A stretch of DNA of 64,000 nt, taken from positions 186,001-250,000 of the forward strand of contig NZ_PXYL01000003.1 of the NCBI RefSeq assembly GCF_003012705.1, in the 5' to 3' direction. This document shows, piece by piece, positions 18,279 to 26,669 of the stretch. Position numbers and translations under genes: made by a program. The number at the start of each line of letters is the position of its first letter. Position 1 is the first letter of the stretch. Below the pieces are notes generated by a model, which saw nothing but the letters and a program-made list of their open reading frames with translations, made no database searches and was not told the origin of the DNA. The stretch is from Pseudaminobacter soli (ex Li et al. 2025). GTDB taxonomy: Bacteria > Pseudomonadota > Alphaproteobacteria > Rhizobiales > Rhizobiaceae.

Positions 18279-18698
18279 ATGGCCCGTATCTACAAGAACC
18301 GCTCATGGCATGAGCAGCTTTCGCCGTCGCTGGACGAGCTGGAATTCCTGGCTATCGAGGCCTATGCCCACCTGCCGGAAGAGTTTCGCAAGCTGACCGG
18401 CGAGGTCGTCATCCAGGTCACGGAATTTCCCACCGAAGAGATCATGGACGACCTGTCGCTGGAAACGCCCTTCGACCTGCTCGGCCTGTTCGAAGGGCGC
18501 GGCATTGCCGAGCGGTGGAATCCGCAGACCGGCGACGGCCCCAACAGGGTCACGCTCTATCGCCGCGCCATTCTCGACTACTGGGCCGAAAACGAGGAGA
18601 CGCTGGGCGACATCGTCACCCATGTGCTGATCCACGAGATCGGCCACCATTTCGGCCTCAGCGACGACGACATGGAACGCATCGAGGAATCAACTTAG
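18279..18698 (+). CDS. zincin-like metallopeptidase family protein
   Basis: A 139-residue protein ending in a zinc site: H119-E120-I-G-H123-H-F-G-L-S-D129, a HExxHxxGxxD motif. The fold is the minigluzincin-like family called metallopeptidase family or DUF1025 in annotations. Substrate and activity are unknown. AAAGGAAACAG precedes ATG 18279, a good ribosome site. It is divergent from imuA with 211 bases between and ends 14 bases from the end of the ELM1-like gene. Confidence 0.85.
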   Translation: MARIYKNRSWHEQLSPSLDELEFLAIEAYAHLPEEFRKLTGEVVIQVTEFPTEEIMDDLSLETPFDLLGLFEGRGIAERWNPQTGDGPNRVTLYRRAILDYWAENEETLGDIVTHVLIHEIGHHFGLSDDDMERIEEST

Positions 18699-18712
18699 CG
18701 GCTCAATCACCG

Positions 18713-19675
18713 CTAGGACTGGGATTCCCTCTTTTCGTACGCTGTCCTGATGAGCGATGAGATGCGCAAGGTCTCATCCTCAACCGGGTATGAAAACTCT
18801 TCCATCACACCCTGAAATGGCCTCGCAAACCCGATATTTTCACGCATATCAGCATGGAACCGTTCGAATTTTTCAAACTTTTTCTTTTCAAACTGCGGCT
18901 CTGCCTGTCGAGCCAGCGGGAAAATATGTATCGGCTTTCCTGACATCGAAGCCTCGCAGACCATCGTCACCGTGTCTGCCGTAATGATGAAAGCGTCGGC
19001 GGCAGCAAGATAGTCGATGTAGGGATTGTCGCCGGTGCGGTCCCAAAGCATCATCCGCGGGCTATTTAGTTCCATCAGCCGAGCAAGAATTTCCGGCTCG
19101 GAGCGGCGGGACGTCGATGCGAGGACGACGTAACCTCGTTCAACCAGATCGGTCGCTGTGGCGATAATCCTTTCTATTGTCTGCCGATCGAAAGCATAGG
19201 CCCAGGTCGATCCGCCGATAAGCAAGGTTACGACAGGCTCCCCGCCAGGAGCAAAGCGGGCCCGCGCCCCCTCCCGCCGTGCCGCGAGGAGATCCGGGCT
19301 GATCCGATGCGGGACGCCGACCATCTTAAAATATTTTGGATCGTGTTCCATTGCCTCCGTCCAGTCATGACGGGAGACGAACACCATATCGAACAAGCCC
19401 GGGTCGCGCCGCGGTGGTTGCAGGTGCACCGTAAACGACCGGCCGCCATACGCCTTCTTGATATCCGCAACATAACGCTCGGAAATGCTTCCGCACGAGA
19501 TGACGATGTCCGGAGCTTTTTCCGCGGCGATTTGCCGAAACGCAGAAAATATCCGCTCCGCTCGGGTTTGCTTCCTGAAAATCCTGGCAGTCGGGTTCCT
19601 GTCCAGATTTTGCGCGACGCCGAGGCACTGGGTCAGCGTTCCCGCCTTTTCCTCGCTTACAGTCCACACTCTCAT
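18713..19675 (-). CDS. ELM1-like (mitochondrial fission ELM1 family) protein
   Basis: A 320-residue protein of the family named for plant ELM1, with a glycosyltransferase-B-like appearance. Conserved blocks are RVWTVSEEKAGTLTQCLGVA at the start, then VTLLIGGSTWAYAFD, and near the end DAFIITADTVTMVCEASMSG with KPIHIFPL. The bacterial role is not known; the latter block resembles a nucleotide-sugar or lipid-linked substrate site. ATG 19675 lies five bases after the DUF1737 stop, so the two form an operon. Confidence 0.8.
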   Translation of the reverse strand: MRVWTVSEEKAGTLTQCLGVAQNLDRNPTARIFRKQTRAERIFSAFRQIAAEKAPDIVISCGSISERYVADIKKAYGGRSFTVHLQPPRRDPGLFDMVFVSRHDWTEAMEHDPKYFKMVGVPHRISPDLLAARREGARARFAPGGEPVVTLLIGGSTWAYAFDRQTIERIIATATDLVERGYVVLASTSRRSEPEILARLMELNSPRMMLWDRTGDNPYIDYLAAADAFIITADTVTMVCEASMSGKPIHIFPLARQAEPQFEKKKFEKFERFHADMRENIGFARPFQGVMEEFSYPVEDETLRISSLIRTAYEKRESQS

Positions 19676-19680
19676 GCTTA

Positions 19681-19887
19681 TTATTGATCCCCAAGCTTCA
19701 TGCCGGGATCGTATTCGACGCCATCGACATCCTTCACCACCGCCTGGCCGCATTTCATCGTCTTGGTCTCGGCATCGTAGGAATAAGTCGGCGAGCCGAA
19801 CAGGTGCCAGCCCTTGTTCAGAGCCGCCGTCACCTTGTGGCAGAAGCTGGCATCGTCCGGGCCGGTCAGGAAGCGGTAGAGTTTCAT
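19681..19887 (-). CDS. DUF1737 small protein
   Basis: A 68-residue protein starting MKLYRFLTGPDDASFCHKVT, the DUF1737 signature: a short domain built around L-x-x-G-W-x-L-F-G-x-P. No signal peptide or membrane segment. Function unknown. CGGGGAA lies a few bases upstream of ATG 19887. It is the first gene of a two-gene operon with the ELM1-like gene, so a role connected to that protein is possible. Confidence 0.8.
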   Translation of the reverse strand: MKLYRFLTGPDDASFCHKVTAALNKGWHLFGSPTYSYDAETKTMKCGQAVVKDVDGVEYDPGMKLGDQ

Positions 19888-20027
19888 GTCGTCATTCCCC
19901 GTCTTGGCACTATTGCCTTGAACGTAGTTGCGGCCGCGGTCGCGGAAAGCCTACGGCCATAATATTCTGTTTTTGAACCACTATCCGGAAGGCGGCTTCC
20001 GGGCGACCCATTCCACGCCTTTTCCGG

Positions 20028-20909
20028 TCACTTGGCAATCATCGCCGCCTTGGCGAGCAGCCTTTCGGCCTGCGCGCGGTGCAAGAGCTCCACCATGCGG
20101 CCATCGAGGCCGATGGCGCCCTTGCCGGCGTTTTCGGGCAGTGCGAAAGCGGCCACGATCCTTTCCGCATCGGCAAGCGCCTCGGGCGAGGGCGAGAAGG
20201 CGGCCTCGGCCGGGGCGATCTGGGCGGGATGGATCAGCGTCTTGCCGTCGAATCCCATGGCGAGGGCCTGGCCGCAGTCGGCGGCAAGGGCATCGAGGTC
20301 GCGAAAATCGTTGCTGACGCCATCGAGGATATCGAGCCCGCCGGCGCGGGCGGCCAGCACCATCTGCATCAGCCAGGGCATCAGATAGCGCCTATCAGGC
20401 GTGGCGAGCACGCCGGTCATGGCAATCAGATCATTGGTGCCGGCAACGAGGCAGGACAGGCGCGAGGCCGCATCGCGGCCGAGTTCGGCGATCGCGCCTA
20501 TGTTGAGCACGGCGCGCGGCGTCTCGATCATCGCCCACAGCAAAGGCTCTTGCGGCGCATCGCTGTCTTCCAGCATGTCGGCGGCTTCCAGCACGTCGCG
20601 CGGCGTCTCCACCTTGGGCAGCAATATGCCGTCGGGCGCGCAGGTAATTGCGGCGGCAAGGTCGTCGGCACCCCATTCGCTGGAGAGGGCGTTGATGCGC
20701 ACCACCACCTCGCGCACGCTGGCGGGGCGGTTGCCAAGGATGCCTGCCAGCTTTGCACGAGCGGCGGCTTTCTCGGAAGGCGCCACTGCGTCCTCGAGGT
20801 CGATCACCACCGCATCGCAGGAAAGCGAGGCAAGCTTGGCCAGCGCCTTGTCGTTGGAGGCGGGCACATAGAGCACAGAGCGGCGCAGATGGATGGGAGG
20901 CTGGATCAT
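20028..20909 (-). CDS. HpcH/HpaI (CitE-like) CoA ester lyase
   Basis: A 293-residue TIM-barrel lyase. RRSVLYVPASNDKALAKL opens the fold, AVVIDLEDAV carries acidic metal-site residues, and GKTLIHPAQI closes the active site, all as in CitE/malyl-CoA lyase relatives. The reaction is probably cleavage or synthesis of a malyl-, citramalyl- or related CoA ester with Mg2+. The substrate cannot be chosen from sequence. ATG 20909 fits the family start; the frame continues upstream without conservation. Divergent from the FAD oxidoreductase gene with a 90-base gap. Confidence 0.85.
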   Translation of the reverse strand: MIQPPIHLRRSVLYVPASNDKALAKLASLSCDAVVIDLEDAVAPSEKAAARAKLAGILGNRPASVREVVVRINALSSEWGADDLAAAITCAPDGILLPKVETPRDVLEAADMLEDSDAPQEPLLWAMIETPRAVLNIGAIAELGRDAASRLSCLVAGTNDLIAMTGVLATPDRRYLMPWLMQMVLAARAGGLDILDGVSNDFRDLDALAADCGQALAMGFDGKTLIHPAQIAPAEAAFSPSPEALADAERIVAAFALPENAGKGAIGLDGRMVELLHRAQAERLLAKAAMIAK

Positions 20910-20999
20910 GCGGTCTTTCTTGCCTTTCAACCTCGTCTCTTGCAATACGTCACCCGAAAAGGCTGATAAGGCCTGCAACCAGATATCGGGAAGAGACAT

Positions 21000-22169
21000 A
21001 TGGCGCGCTACGACGTCATCATCATCGGCGGGGCAATCGTCGGCAGCTCGATCGCCTATTACCTGCGCGAAGAAGGATTTTCGGGTTCCATCGCGCTGAT
21101 CGAGCGCGACCCGCAGTTCACCTACGCGTCCACGACGCTGTCCTGCGCCTCCATCCGCCAGCAGTTCTCGATCCCGGAAAACATCCGCCTGTCGCAGTTC
21201 ACGCTCGGGCTGTTCCGCCGGCTGGAGCAGGAGTTCGGCGCCGGCGCCGACATCGGTTTCCGCGAGGGCGGCTATCTCATCCTTGCCGGTGAGAACGGCC
21301 AGTCGATCCTCGAGCAGAACCACGCCGCGCAGATGGCCGAGGGCGCCGATATCGTGCTTGAAGATGCGGATGCGCTGCAGAAGCGCTTCAGCTGGATCTC
21401 CACCGAAGGCATCACGGCCGGCGCCTATGGCCGCTCGGGCGAGGGCTGGTTCGACGCGCATGCCATGCTGATGCTGTTCCGCAAGGCGCTGCGCGAGAGA
21501 CAAGTCGACTTCATCACCCATGCCGTCGCGGGTATCGAGCGCGAGGGCAATCGCGTCACCGCCGTGACGCTCGACAATGGCGAGCGGCTGGAGGCCGGCA
21601 TCGTCTTCAACGCCGCCGGCCCCTCGGCCGGCAAGGTCGCGGCCATGGCCGGGCTGGTGCTGCCGGTGGAGCCGCGCAAGCGCAACGTCTTCGTCTTCGA
21701 GGCGCGCGACAAGTTTGCCGACATGCCGCTGATGGTCGATCCAAGCGGCATCTATGTCCGCCCCGAAGGCAGCGTCTACATCGCTGGCGGCGCGGAGGAC
21801 GAGGCGGGCGAAGGCCCGGCCGATCCGAAGGATTTCGATCCCGACTGGTCGCTGTTCGAGGAGAAGATCTGGCCCGTTCTGGCCACCCGCGTGCCGGCCT
21901 TCGAGGCGATCAAGGCAACGCGCGCCTGGGCCGGGCACTACGACTACAACACGCTCGACCAGAACGCCGTGATCGGGCCGCATCCGGAGGTCGAAAACTT
22001 CATCTTCGCCAACGGCTTCTCCGGCCACGGCCTGCAGCAGGCGCCGGCGGTGGGCAAGTCGCTGGCCGAACTCTTGGTCCATGGCGGCTATCGCACCATC
22101 GACTGCTCGGCCTTCGGCTATGCCCGCATCGCCGAGAACCGCCCGTTCCGCGAACTCAATGTGATTTGA
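21000..22169 (+). CDS. FAD-dependent oxidoreductase of the D-amino acid oxidase (DAO) family
   Basis: A 389-residue flavoprotein. The N-terminal dinucleotide site is YDVIIIGGAIVGSSIAYYL (G-x-x-x-x-G-S form). IFANGFSGHGLQQAPAVGKS near the C-terminus closes the flavin site, as in sarcosine oxidase, dimethylglycine dehydrogenase and FOXRED1 relatives. Substrate unknown. GGGAAGAG stands seven bases before ATG 21000. Its last 14 bases overlap the end of the DUF72 gene on the other strand. Confidence 0.85.
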   Translation: MARYDVIIIGGAIVGSSIAYYLREEGFSGSIALIERDPQFTYASTTLSCASIRQQFSIPENIRLSQFTLGLFRRLEQEFGAGADIGFREGGYLILAGENGQSILEQNHAAQMAEGADIVLEDADALQKRFSWISTEGITAGAYGRSGEGWFDAHAMLMLFRKALRERQVDFITHAVAGIEREGNRVTAVTLDNGERLEAGIVFNAAGPSAGKVAAMAGLVLPVEPRKRNVFVFEARDKFADMPLMVDPSGIYVRPEGSVYIAGGAEDEAGEGPADPKDFDPDWSLFEEKIWPVLATRVPAFEAIKATRAWAGHYDYNTLDQNAVIGPHPEVENFIFANGFSGHGLQQAPAVGKSLAELLVHGGYRTIDCSAFGYARIAENRPFRELNVI

Positions 22170-22902
22170 TCGCTAGCGTCATCGCCGCAAGGTCGAGCGC
22201 ATTGCCAAGCGCGTGACCTTGCGCGGTGTTGTCGAAGATGCACCAGACTTCTTGAGCGGCCCGCGCGGCCTCGTCCATTTGCCGCTCAATGACGCCGAGG
22301 CTTTCGGGCGGATAGTCCGAATGGTAGACGCGCGGCGATCCGTGCAGCCGGAAATAGGCAAGGCCGCGCCAGCCCGCCGGCATGTCGGCGCCGTCGAAAT
22401 TCGCCGGATCGGCGGCTACCCGCGCCACAAGGTGCCGCTCCAATAGCGCCTCGGCTTCTCGCTCGAACCAACTCGCATGGCGTGGCTCCAGTGCGATTCC
22501 CGCATCACTTTGCGCGCGCAGCTCGGCAAGGAAGGCCTCCGCGATCGAGGCGTCGAAGGCGAGGCTCGGCGGCAACTGCACCAGAAGCACGCCGAGCTTT
22601 TTGCCCAGGCCGCCCACATGCGCCAGAAATTCGCCGATGAGGGCGGAAGTGTCCGCCAGCCGGTGATCGTGAGTGATGGTGTTGGGCAGTTTTACCGAAA
22701 AGCGGAAATCGGCCGGCGCGCTGTCCGCCCAGCGCTCATAGGTCTCGCGCCTGTGCGGGCGGTAGAAGCTCGAATCGATCTCGACGGCGTTGAGGCCGCG
22801 GGCATAGCGCGCAAGCTGCGTGCCCGTGCCCGGCAGCCGTGGCGCGTGGGCCGCAGCGATGCCCCAACCGGCGGTTCCGATGAAACAATGTTGCTCCGCC
22901 AT
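22156..22902 (-). CDS. DUF72 domain protein
   Basis: A 248-residue TIM-barrel-like protein. It begins FIGTAGWGI, continues with VEIDSSFYRPHRRETYERWA and FRFSVKLPNTITHDHRL, and ends in CIFDNTAQGHALGNALDL. These are the standard DUF72 blocks. Function is unknown. ATG 22902 is used; GTG 22908 is an alternative. It converges with the FAD oxidoreductase gene, the stops overlapping. Confidence 0.85.
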   Translation of the reverse strand: MAEQHCFIGTAGWGIAAAHAPRLPGTGTQLARYARGLNAVEIDSSFYRPHRRETYERWADSAPADFRFSVKLPNTITHDHRLADTSALIGEFLAHVGGLGKKLGVLLVQLPPSLAFDASIAEAFLAELRAQSDAGIALEPRHASWFEREAEALLERHLVARVAADPANFDGADMPAGWRGLAYFRLHGSPRVYHSDYPPESLGVIERQMDEAARAAQEVWCIFDNTAQGHALGNALDLAAMTLAIKSH

Positions 22903-23042
22903 GCGCACCGATGTGGCGGAGGTGCCCGTGAAATCAAGACCTAGCCGCGCGGCCTACCGGAACATGTCCCCTTTGATTCGCCGCATGCTTTGTGTAAAGC
23001 AGGTGACGAAACATTCCCCGGAACCGGATCGGGTCAGATATC

Positions 23043-23648
23043 ATGGAAAAGTTCACCAAGCTCACCGGCGTCGCCGCCCCCCTGCCGATCGTCAATATCG
23101 ACACCGATATGATCGTCCCCAAGGATTATCTGAAGACGATCAAGCGCACCGGGCTCGGCACGGGGCTTTTCGCCGAGATGCGCTACAATGAGGACGGTTC
23201 GGAAAACCCCGATTTCGTGCTCAACAAGCCGGCCTATCGCAAGGCGCAGATCCTCGTCGCCGGCGACAATTTCGGCTGCGGCTCGAGCCGTGAGCACGCG
23301 CCCTGGGCGCTGCTCGACTTCGGCGTGCGCTGCGTGATCTCGACCAGCTTCGCCGACATCTTCTACAACAACTGCTTCAAGAACGGCATCTTGCCGATCA
23401 CGGTCAGCCAGGAAGACCTCGACAAGCTGATGGACGACGCCTCGCGCGGCGCCAATGCGACGATCTCGGTCGATCTCGAGGCCAAGGAAATCCACGGCCC
23501 CGATGGCGGCGTGGTCAAGTTCGACCTCGACGACTTCAAGCGCCACTGTCTGCTGAACGGCCTCGACGACATCGGCCTGACGATGGAGAAGGCTCCGGCA
23601 ATCGCGACCTTCGAGCAGAAATACGCCGAGACCCGCCCCTGGGCGTAA
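23043..23648 (+). CDS. leuD: 3-isopropylmalate dehydratase small subunit
   Basis: A 201-residue swivel-domain subunit that joins LeuC to isomerise 2-isopropylmalate to 3-isopropylmalate in leucine synthesis. The conserved blocks are present: [36 protein letters not shown] near 79-95, and [17 protein letters not shown]. Length is normal. leuC is not in the window. A strong terminator follows at 23684. leuB lies about 4.1 kb downstream with unrelated genes between. Confidence 0.95.
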   Translation: MEKFTKLTGVAAPLPIVNIDTDMIVPKDYLKTIKRTGLGTGLFAEMRYNEDGSENPDFVLNKPAYRKAQILVAGDNFGCGSSREHAPWALLDFGVRCVISTSFADIFYNNCFKNGILPITVSQEDLDKLMDDASRGANATISVDLEAKEIHGPDGGVVKFDLDDFKRHCLLNGLDDIGLTMEKAPAIATFEQKYAETRPWA

Positions 23649-23683
23649 GTCTTGCAAGCCGCTTCCGGCGGTTCTCGTTTTCG

Positions 23684-23708
23684 AAAGGGCCGCCTCGTGC
23701 GGCCCTTT
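23684..23708 (+). terminator. leuD terminator
   Basis: AAAGGGCCGC (23684-23693), loop CTCGT, then GCGGCCCTTT (23699-23708), followed by TGCTTTTTC. A perfect 10-base stem with a T-rich tail 35 bases after the leuD stop. Confidence 0.85.
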
Positions 23709-23860
23709 TGCTTTTTCTGGCCCCGAACGGCGGCGCTTGCACGCGGGCGACCTCGCCTCAAGGGCTGACGCGCCCGCGGGGCTGTGGCATGGTCAGGGCA
23801 TATTCACCGCCGGAAGCCTGGATTTCCGGCCGTTTTGAAACTCCCTGATTCGGAGTTGCC

Positions 23861-24685
23861 ATGAGCCGGACCGCTTTTTCCCTCGCCGCCGCACTCTTTC
23901 TTGCCGCTGGCGCGTCAGCCTTCGCCCAGGACGAAAAACCGACCGTCATCCCCTTTGCCGGCGGCAAGCTGACCATCAAGCAGACAAAGGAGCTCGAAAA
24001 GGTCCTCGCCTTCAACGGCAAGGAACTCGCGCACAACTATGTCGTGCTCTACGACCGCACGGTCGAGCTGCAGGGCACCAAGGTGGCGCTGTTTTCGATC
24101 GGCGACGGCGGCAATGCCTGCGGGACCTCGACGGTGATCGTCTGGAAGCCCGCCGGCGACCAGCTGAAAACAGAGACGGTGGGCAAGGAATGCGGCTCGC
24201 CGCCGGCGGCCGCCACCCAGGACGGCCTCTTCTTCGTGCCCTATCTGCGTCCTGGCGAAACAGCCGAGGTGCAGAGCTGGACGCCCGACCAGGGCCTGCG
24301 CGTTTCCGGCGAGCTCGCTTATGTGCCGCAACCCAACACCAGCTGGGCCGACCTCGACCCGGCCAAGGTTACGCACCCTTACGACCTCTTCGCCAACGGC
24401 GATTTTTATGAAGCGGCCAAGAAGGTGCTGGGCGACAAGCTGCCCGATGTGGCCCTGGCGCTCTCGGTGTCGGGCGGGCTGGACAGGACCGCCACCGGCG
24501 TCTTCTACGGCAGCGGCTGCATTCCGCATTCCTGCGGCGAGGGCAACGGTTTTGTTGCCTTCGACCCGCAGGCCAAAACCGTCTATTTTGCACAGCAGAC
24601 CGAAACGACGCCCGACGCCTGGCCGCCGCTCGACACCTGGCCGGCCGAAATACGCACGGCAATGACCAGATCCTTCAACCAATAG
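23861..24685 (+). CDS. conserved secreted protein of unknown function
   Basis: A 274-residue precursor with a signal peptide at residues 1-22 (cleavage AFA before QDEK). The mature part has five cysteines, in NACGTS, KECGSP, SGCIPHSC and nearby, which could form two disulfides in the periplasm. I recognise no catalytic motif. It is compact and mostly beta-like, with repeated G-D-G and T-V segments. CGGAG stands a few bases before ATG 23861. The RidA gene begins 16 bases after its stop, so the two may be co-transcribed. Confidence 0.75.
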   Translation: MSRTAFSLAAALFLAAGASAFAQDEKPTVIPFAGGKLTIKQTKELEKVLAFNGKELAHNYVVLYDRTVELQGTKVALFSIGDGGNACGTSTVIVWKPAGDQLKTETVGKECGSPPAAATQDGLFFVPYLRPGETAEVQSWTPDQGLRVSGELAYVPQPNTSWADLDPAKVTHPYDLFANGDFYEAAKKVLGDKLPDVALALSVSGGLDRTATGVFYGSGCIPHSCGEGNGFVAFDPQAKTVYFAQQTETTPDAWPPLDTWPAEIRTAMTRSFNQ

Positions 24686-24701
24686 GTAGGGAGCCAATCC
24701 C

Positions 24702-25082
24702 ATGCGCAAATTGATTTCAACCGGGTCGCCTTTTGAAAAGACCGCCGGCTATTCGCGCGCCGTCGTGCAGGGCGACTGGTGTTTTGTCTCCGGCACCACC
24801 GGCTACGACTACTCCACCATGACCATGCCGCAAAGCATAGAAGACCAGACCCGCAACTGCCTCGGCACCATCGCCAAGGCGCTGGAGGAGGGCGGCTTCT
24901 CGCTCGCCGACGTGGTGCGCGCGCACTACTACATCACCGACCAGCGCTGTGCTGACATCGTGTTCCCGATCCTCGGCGAGATCTTTGGCGAGATCCGGCC
25001 GGCGGCGACCATGATCGTCTGCCAGCTCAACAAGCCGGAAATGAAGATCGAGATCGAAGTGACGGCGCTGAAGCGAGCGTGA
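24702..25082 (+). CDS. RidA/YjgF family enamine/imine deaminase
   Basis: A 126-residue protein of the RidA family, whose members hydrolyse reactive enamines and imines released by amino acid enzymes. Landmarks are YSRAVVQGDWCFVSGTTG near the start and the QLNKPEMKIEIEVTA strand at the end. The usual R-x-x-x near position 105 appears as IRPAATM, in keeping with the family Arg. GGTAGGGAG precedes ATG 24702. Confidence 0.85.
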   Translation: MRKLISTGSPFEKTAGYSRAVVQGDWCFVSGTTGYDYSTMTMPQSIEDQTRNCLGTIAKALEEGGFSLADVVRAHYYITDQRCADIVFPILGEIFGEIRPAATMIVCQLNKPEMKIEIEVTALKRA

Positions 25083-25460
25083 CCCTAAGCGGAGGCAGGC
25101 CGTTATCGGCGCCCATGACCGGAGGGAGACTTCCTTAGAGCGTCGCTCCGTACGCTACCGGCATACGCATCGTGCAGACTTCTCCAGGCGGAGCCCAAGT
25201 TCCACCGGGACTTTGCGCACTCGGTGACGGTCAGGCGCCTGAGCCACATCCCAGCTTCGAGTTTGCGACAGGGATTCGGATTGGCCAGGGCGGCCTTCAT
25301 CCGCAGTATTAAGCACACCACAAAAGTAGACCCTAAAGTAGTATATCCCAGAGGCATGCGCAAAAAAGGACTACTTTCAAAACTCGACCCAATAATGCAG
25401 GATTTTTCTCATCGAGAGGGGACTTTCCTTATACACTCGCAATAGAGCGATGGGGTCGAG
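25083..25460. other. 378-bp gap ahead of the glycan cassette, no gene seen
   Basis: The gap falls in GC toward the right end. Minus-strand 25103-25363 and plus-strand 25224-25445 are open but have no ribosome site or recognisable product, so I do not call them. TATACA at 25430-25435 could be the -10 of the glycosyltransferase gene, but no good -35 is visible. The left part (25120-25290) is GC-rich and may hold decayed coding sequence I cannot identify. Confidence 0.4.
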
Positions 25461-26669
25461 ATGCGGATAGCCTTCGTACACGAGTGGCTTGTAACCTATG
25501 CCGGTTCCGAGAAGGTATTGTCCGAGATGCTCAAGGACTTCCCGGAAGCGGACTTGTTCTGCCTGGTCGATTTTAGCAATGGGCGATTCAAGCCGCATTT
25601 CATGGGAAAGACGTTTCGGACAAGTTTCCTGCAAAAATTCAAAACGCTCTCCGGAATATACAGATATTTGTTTCCATTGATGTCCATTGCGGTCGAGCAA
25701 TTCGATTTGTCCGGCTATGACATCGTCATCTCGAACAGTCACGCTGTTGCAAAAGGGGTGATCACGGGTCCGGATCAACTGCATATATGCTATTGCTATA
25801 CACCGATGCGGTATGCCTGGGATCTGCAGCATCAATACCTAAGAGAACAACGTTTCAATGGCAGGCCTCGGGGGGTCGTCGCCAGGGCAGTACTGCACAG
25901 AGCCCGCATCTGGGACACAAGGACGGCAAATGGCGTTGACCATTTCATTGCCTGTTCGCAATATATCGGGCGCCGTATCTGGAAGGCCTACCGACGGAAC
26001 TCGGACGTTATTTATCCCGGCGTGGATACGAACTATTTCCAGATCGGCGGAGCGAAGGGTGATTACTATTTCACCTCATCGCGCATGGTCCCTTACAAGA
26101 AGATTCCGTTGATCATCAAGGCCTTCCGGCAGATGCCGGACAAGAAGCTGGTCGTGATCGGCGACGGGCCGCAATACAAGGACGCCTTGAGGGAGGCCGG
26201 CCCCAATGTCTCCGTCCTCGGCTATCAGCCGGACGACGTTCTTCTGAAGCACATGCAGGACGCCAAGGCCTTTATTTTCATGGCGGAGGAAGATTTTGGT
26301 ATCGCCCCGCTGGAAGCGCAAGCCTGCGGCACGCCTGTGCTTGCCTTCGGGCGCGGAGGGGCTTCGGAGACCGTCATCGATGGCGTGACCGGCTTTCATT
26401 TCTGGGAGCAAAGCGCTCAGGCCGTCTGCGATGTGGTCGCGAAGTTTGAAAATTCAACCATCACATTCGATCCGACGACGATTCGTCAGCATGCCGAGCG
26501 ATTTTCCATCGCTCGCTTCCGGACCGAATTCAGGGATCTGGTCATGGCCAAGTGGCAGGCACATAGCCGCGCCAATGCCGGCGTGAAGGAAAGGGCGAAG
26601 TATGAAGCGGGCCTTCGTGACAGGGATAACGGGACAGGACGGAGCCTACCTCACCAAGCACCTGCTTGA
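25461..26669 (+). CDS. GT4 family glycosyltransferase
   Basis: A 402-residue GT-B transferase. The acceptor half has RIAFVHEWLVTYAGSEKVLS and CYCYTPMRYAWD. The donor half has SRMVPYKKIPLIIKAF and the retaining-enzyme E-x7-E at E277 and E285 (EEDFGIAPLEAQACGTPV). The pattern resembles mannosyltransferases of the WbaZ/RfaB kind. Donor and acceptor are not determinable, but the next gene supplies GDP-sugar chemistry, so a GDP-sugar donor is plausible. Codon use is more AT-rich than in flanking genes. Its 3' end overlaps gmd by 68 bases. Confidence 0.85.
   Translation: MRIAFVHEWLVTYAGSEKVLSEMLKDFPEADLFCLVDFSNGRFKPHFMGKTFRTSFLQKFKTLSGIYRYLFPLMSIAVEQFDLSGYDIVISNSHAVAKGVITGPDQLHICYCYTPMRYAWDLQHQYLREQRFNGRPRGVVARAVLHRARIWDTRTANGVDHFIACSQYIGRRIWKAYRRNSDVIYPGVDTNYFQIGGAKGDYYFTSSRMVPYKKIPLIIKAFRQMPDKKLVVIGDGPQYKDALREAGPNVSVLGYQPDDVLLKHMQDAKAFIFMAEEDFGIAPLEAQACGTPVLAFGRGGASETVIDGVTGFHFWEQSAQAVCDVVAKFENSTITFDPTTIRQHAERFSIARFRTEFRDLVMAKWQAHSRANAGVKERAKYEAGLRDRDNGTGRSLPHQAPA

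Noticed and set aside
20910-22082. N-terminal extension of the CoA ester lyase frame
   Set aside because: The residues before MIQPPIHLRRSV lie opposite the FAD oxidoreductase gene and look like antisense. The lyase is full length from 20909.
25103-25445. Small frames in the gap ahead of the glycosyltransferase
   Set aside because: No ribosome site or known product on either strand; composition is mixed and may be decayed DNA.
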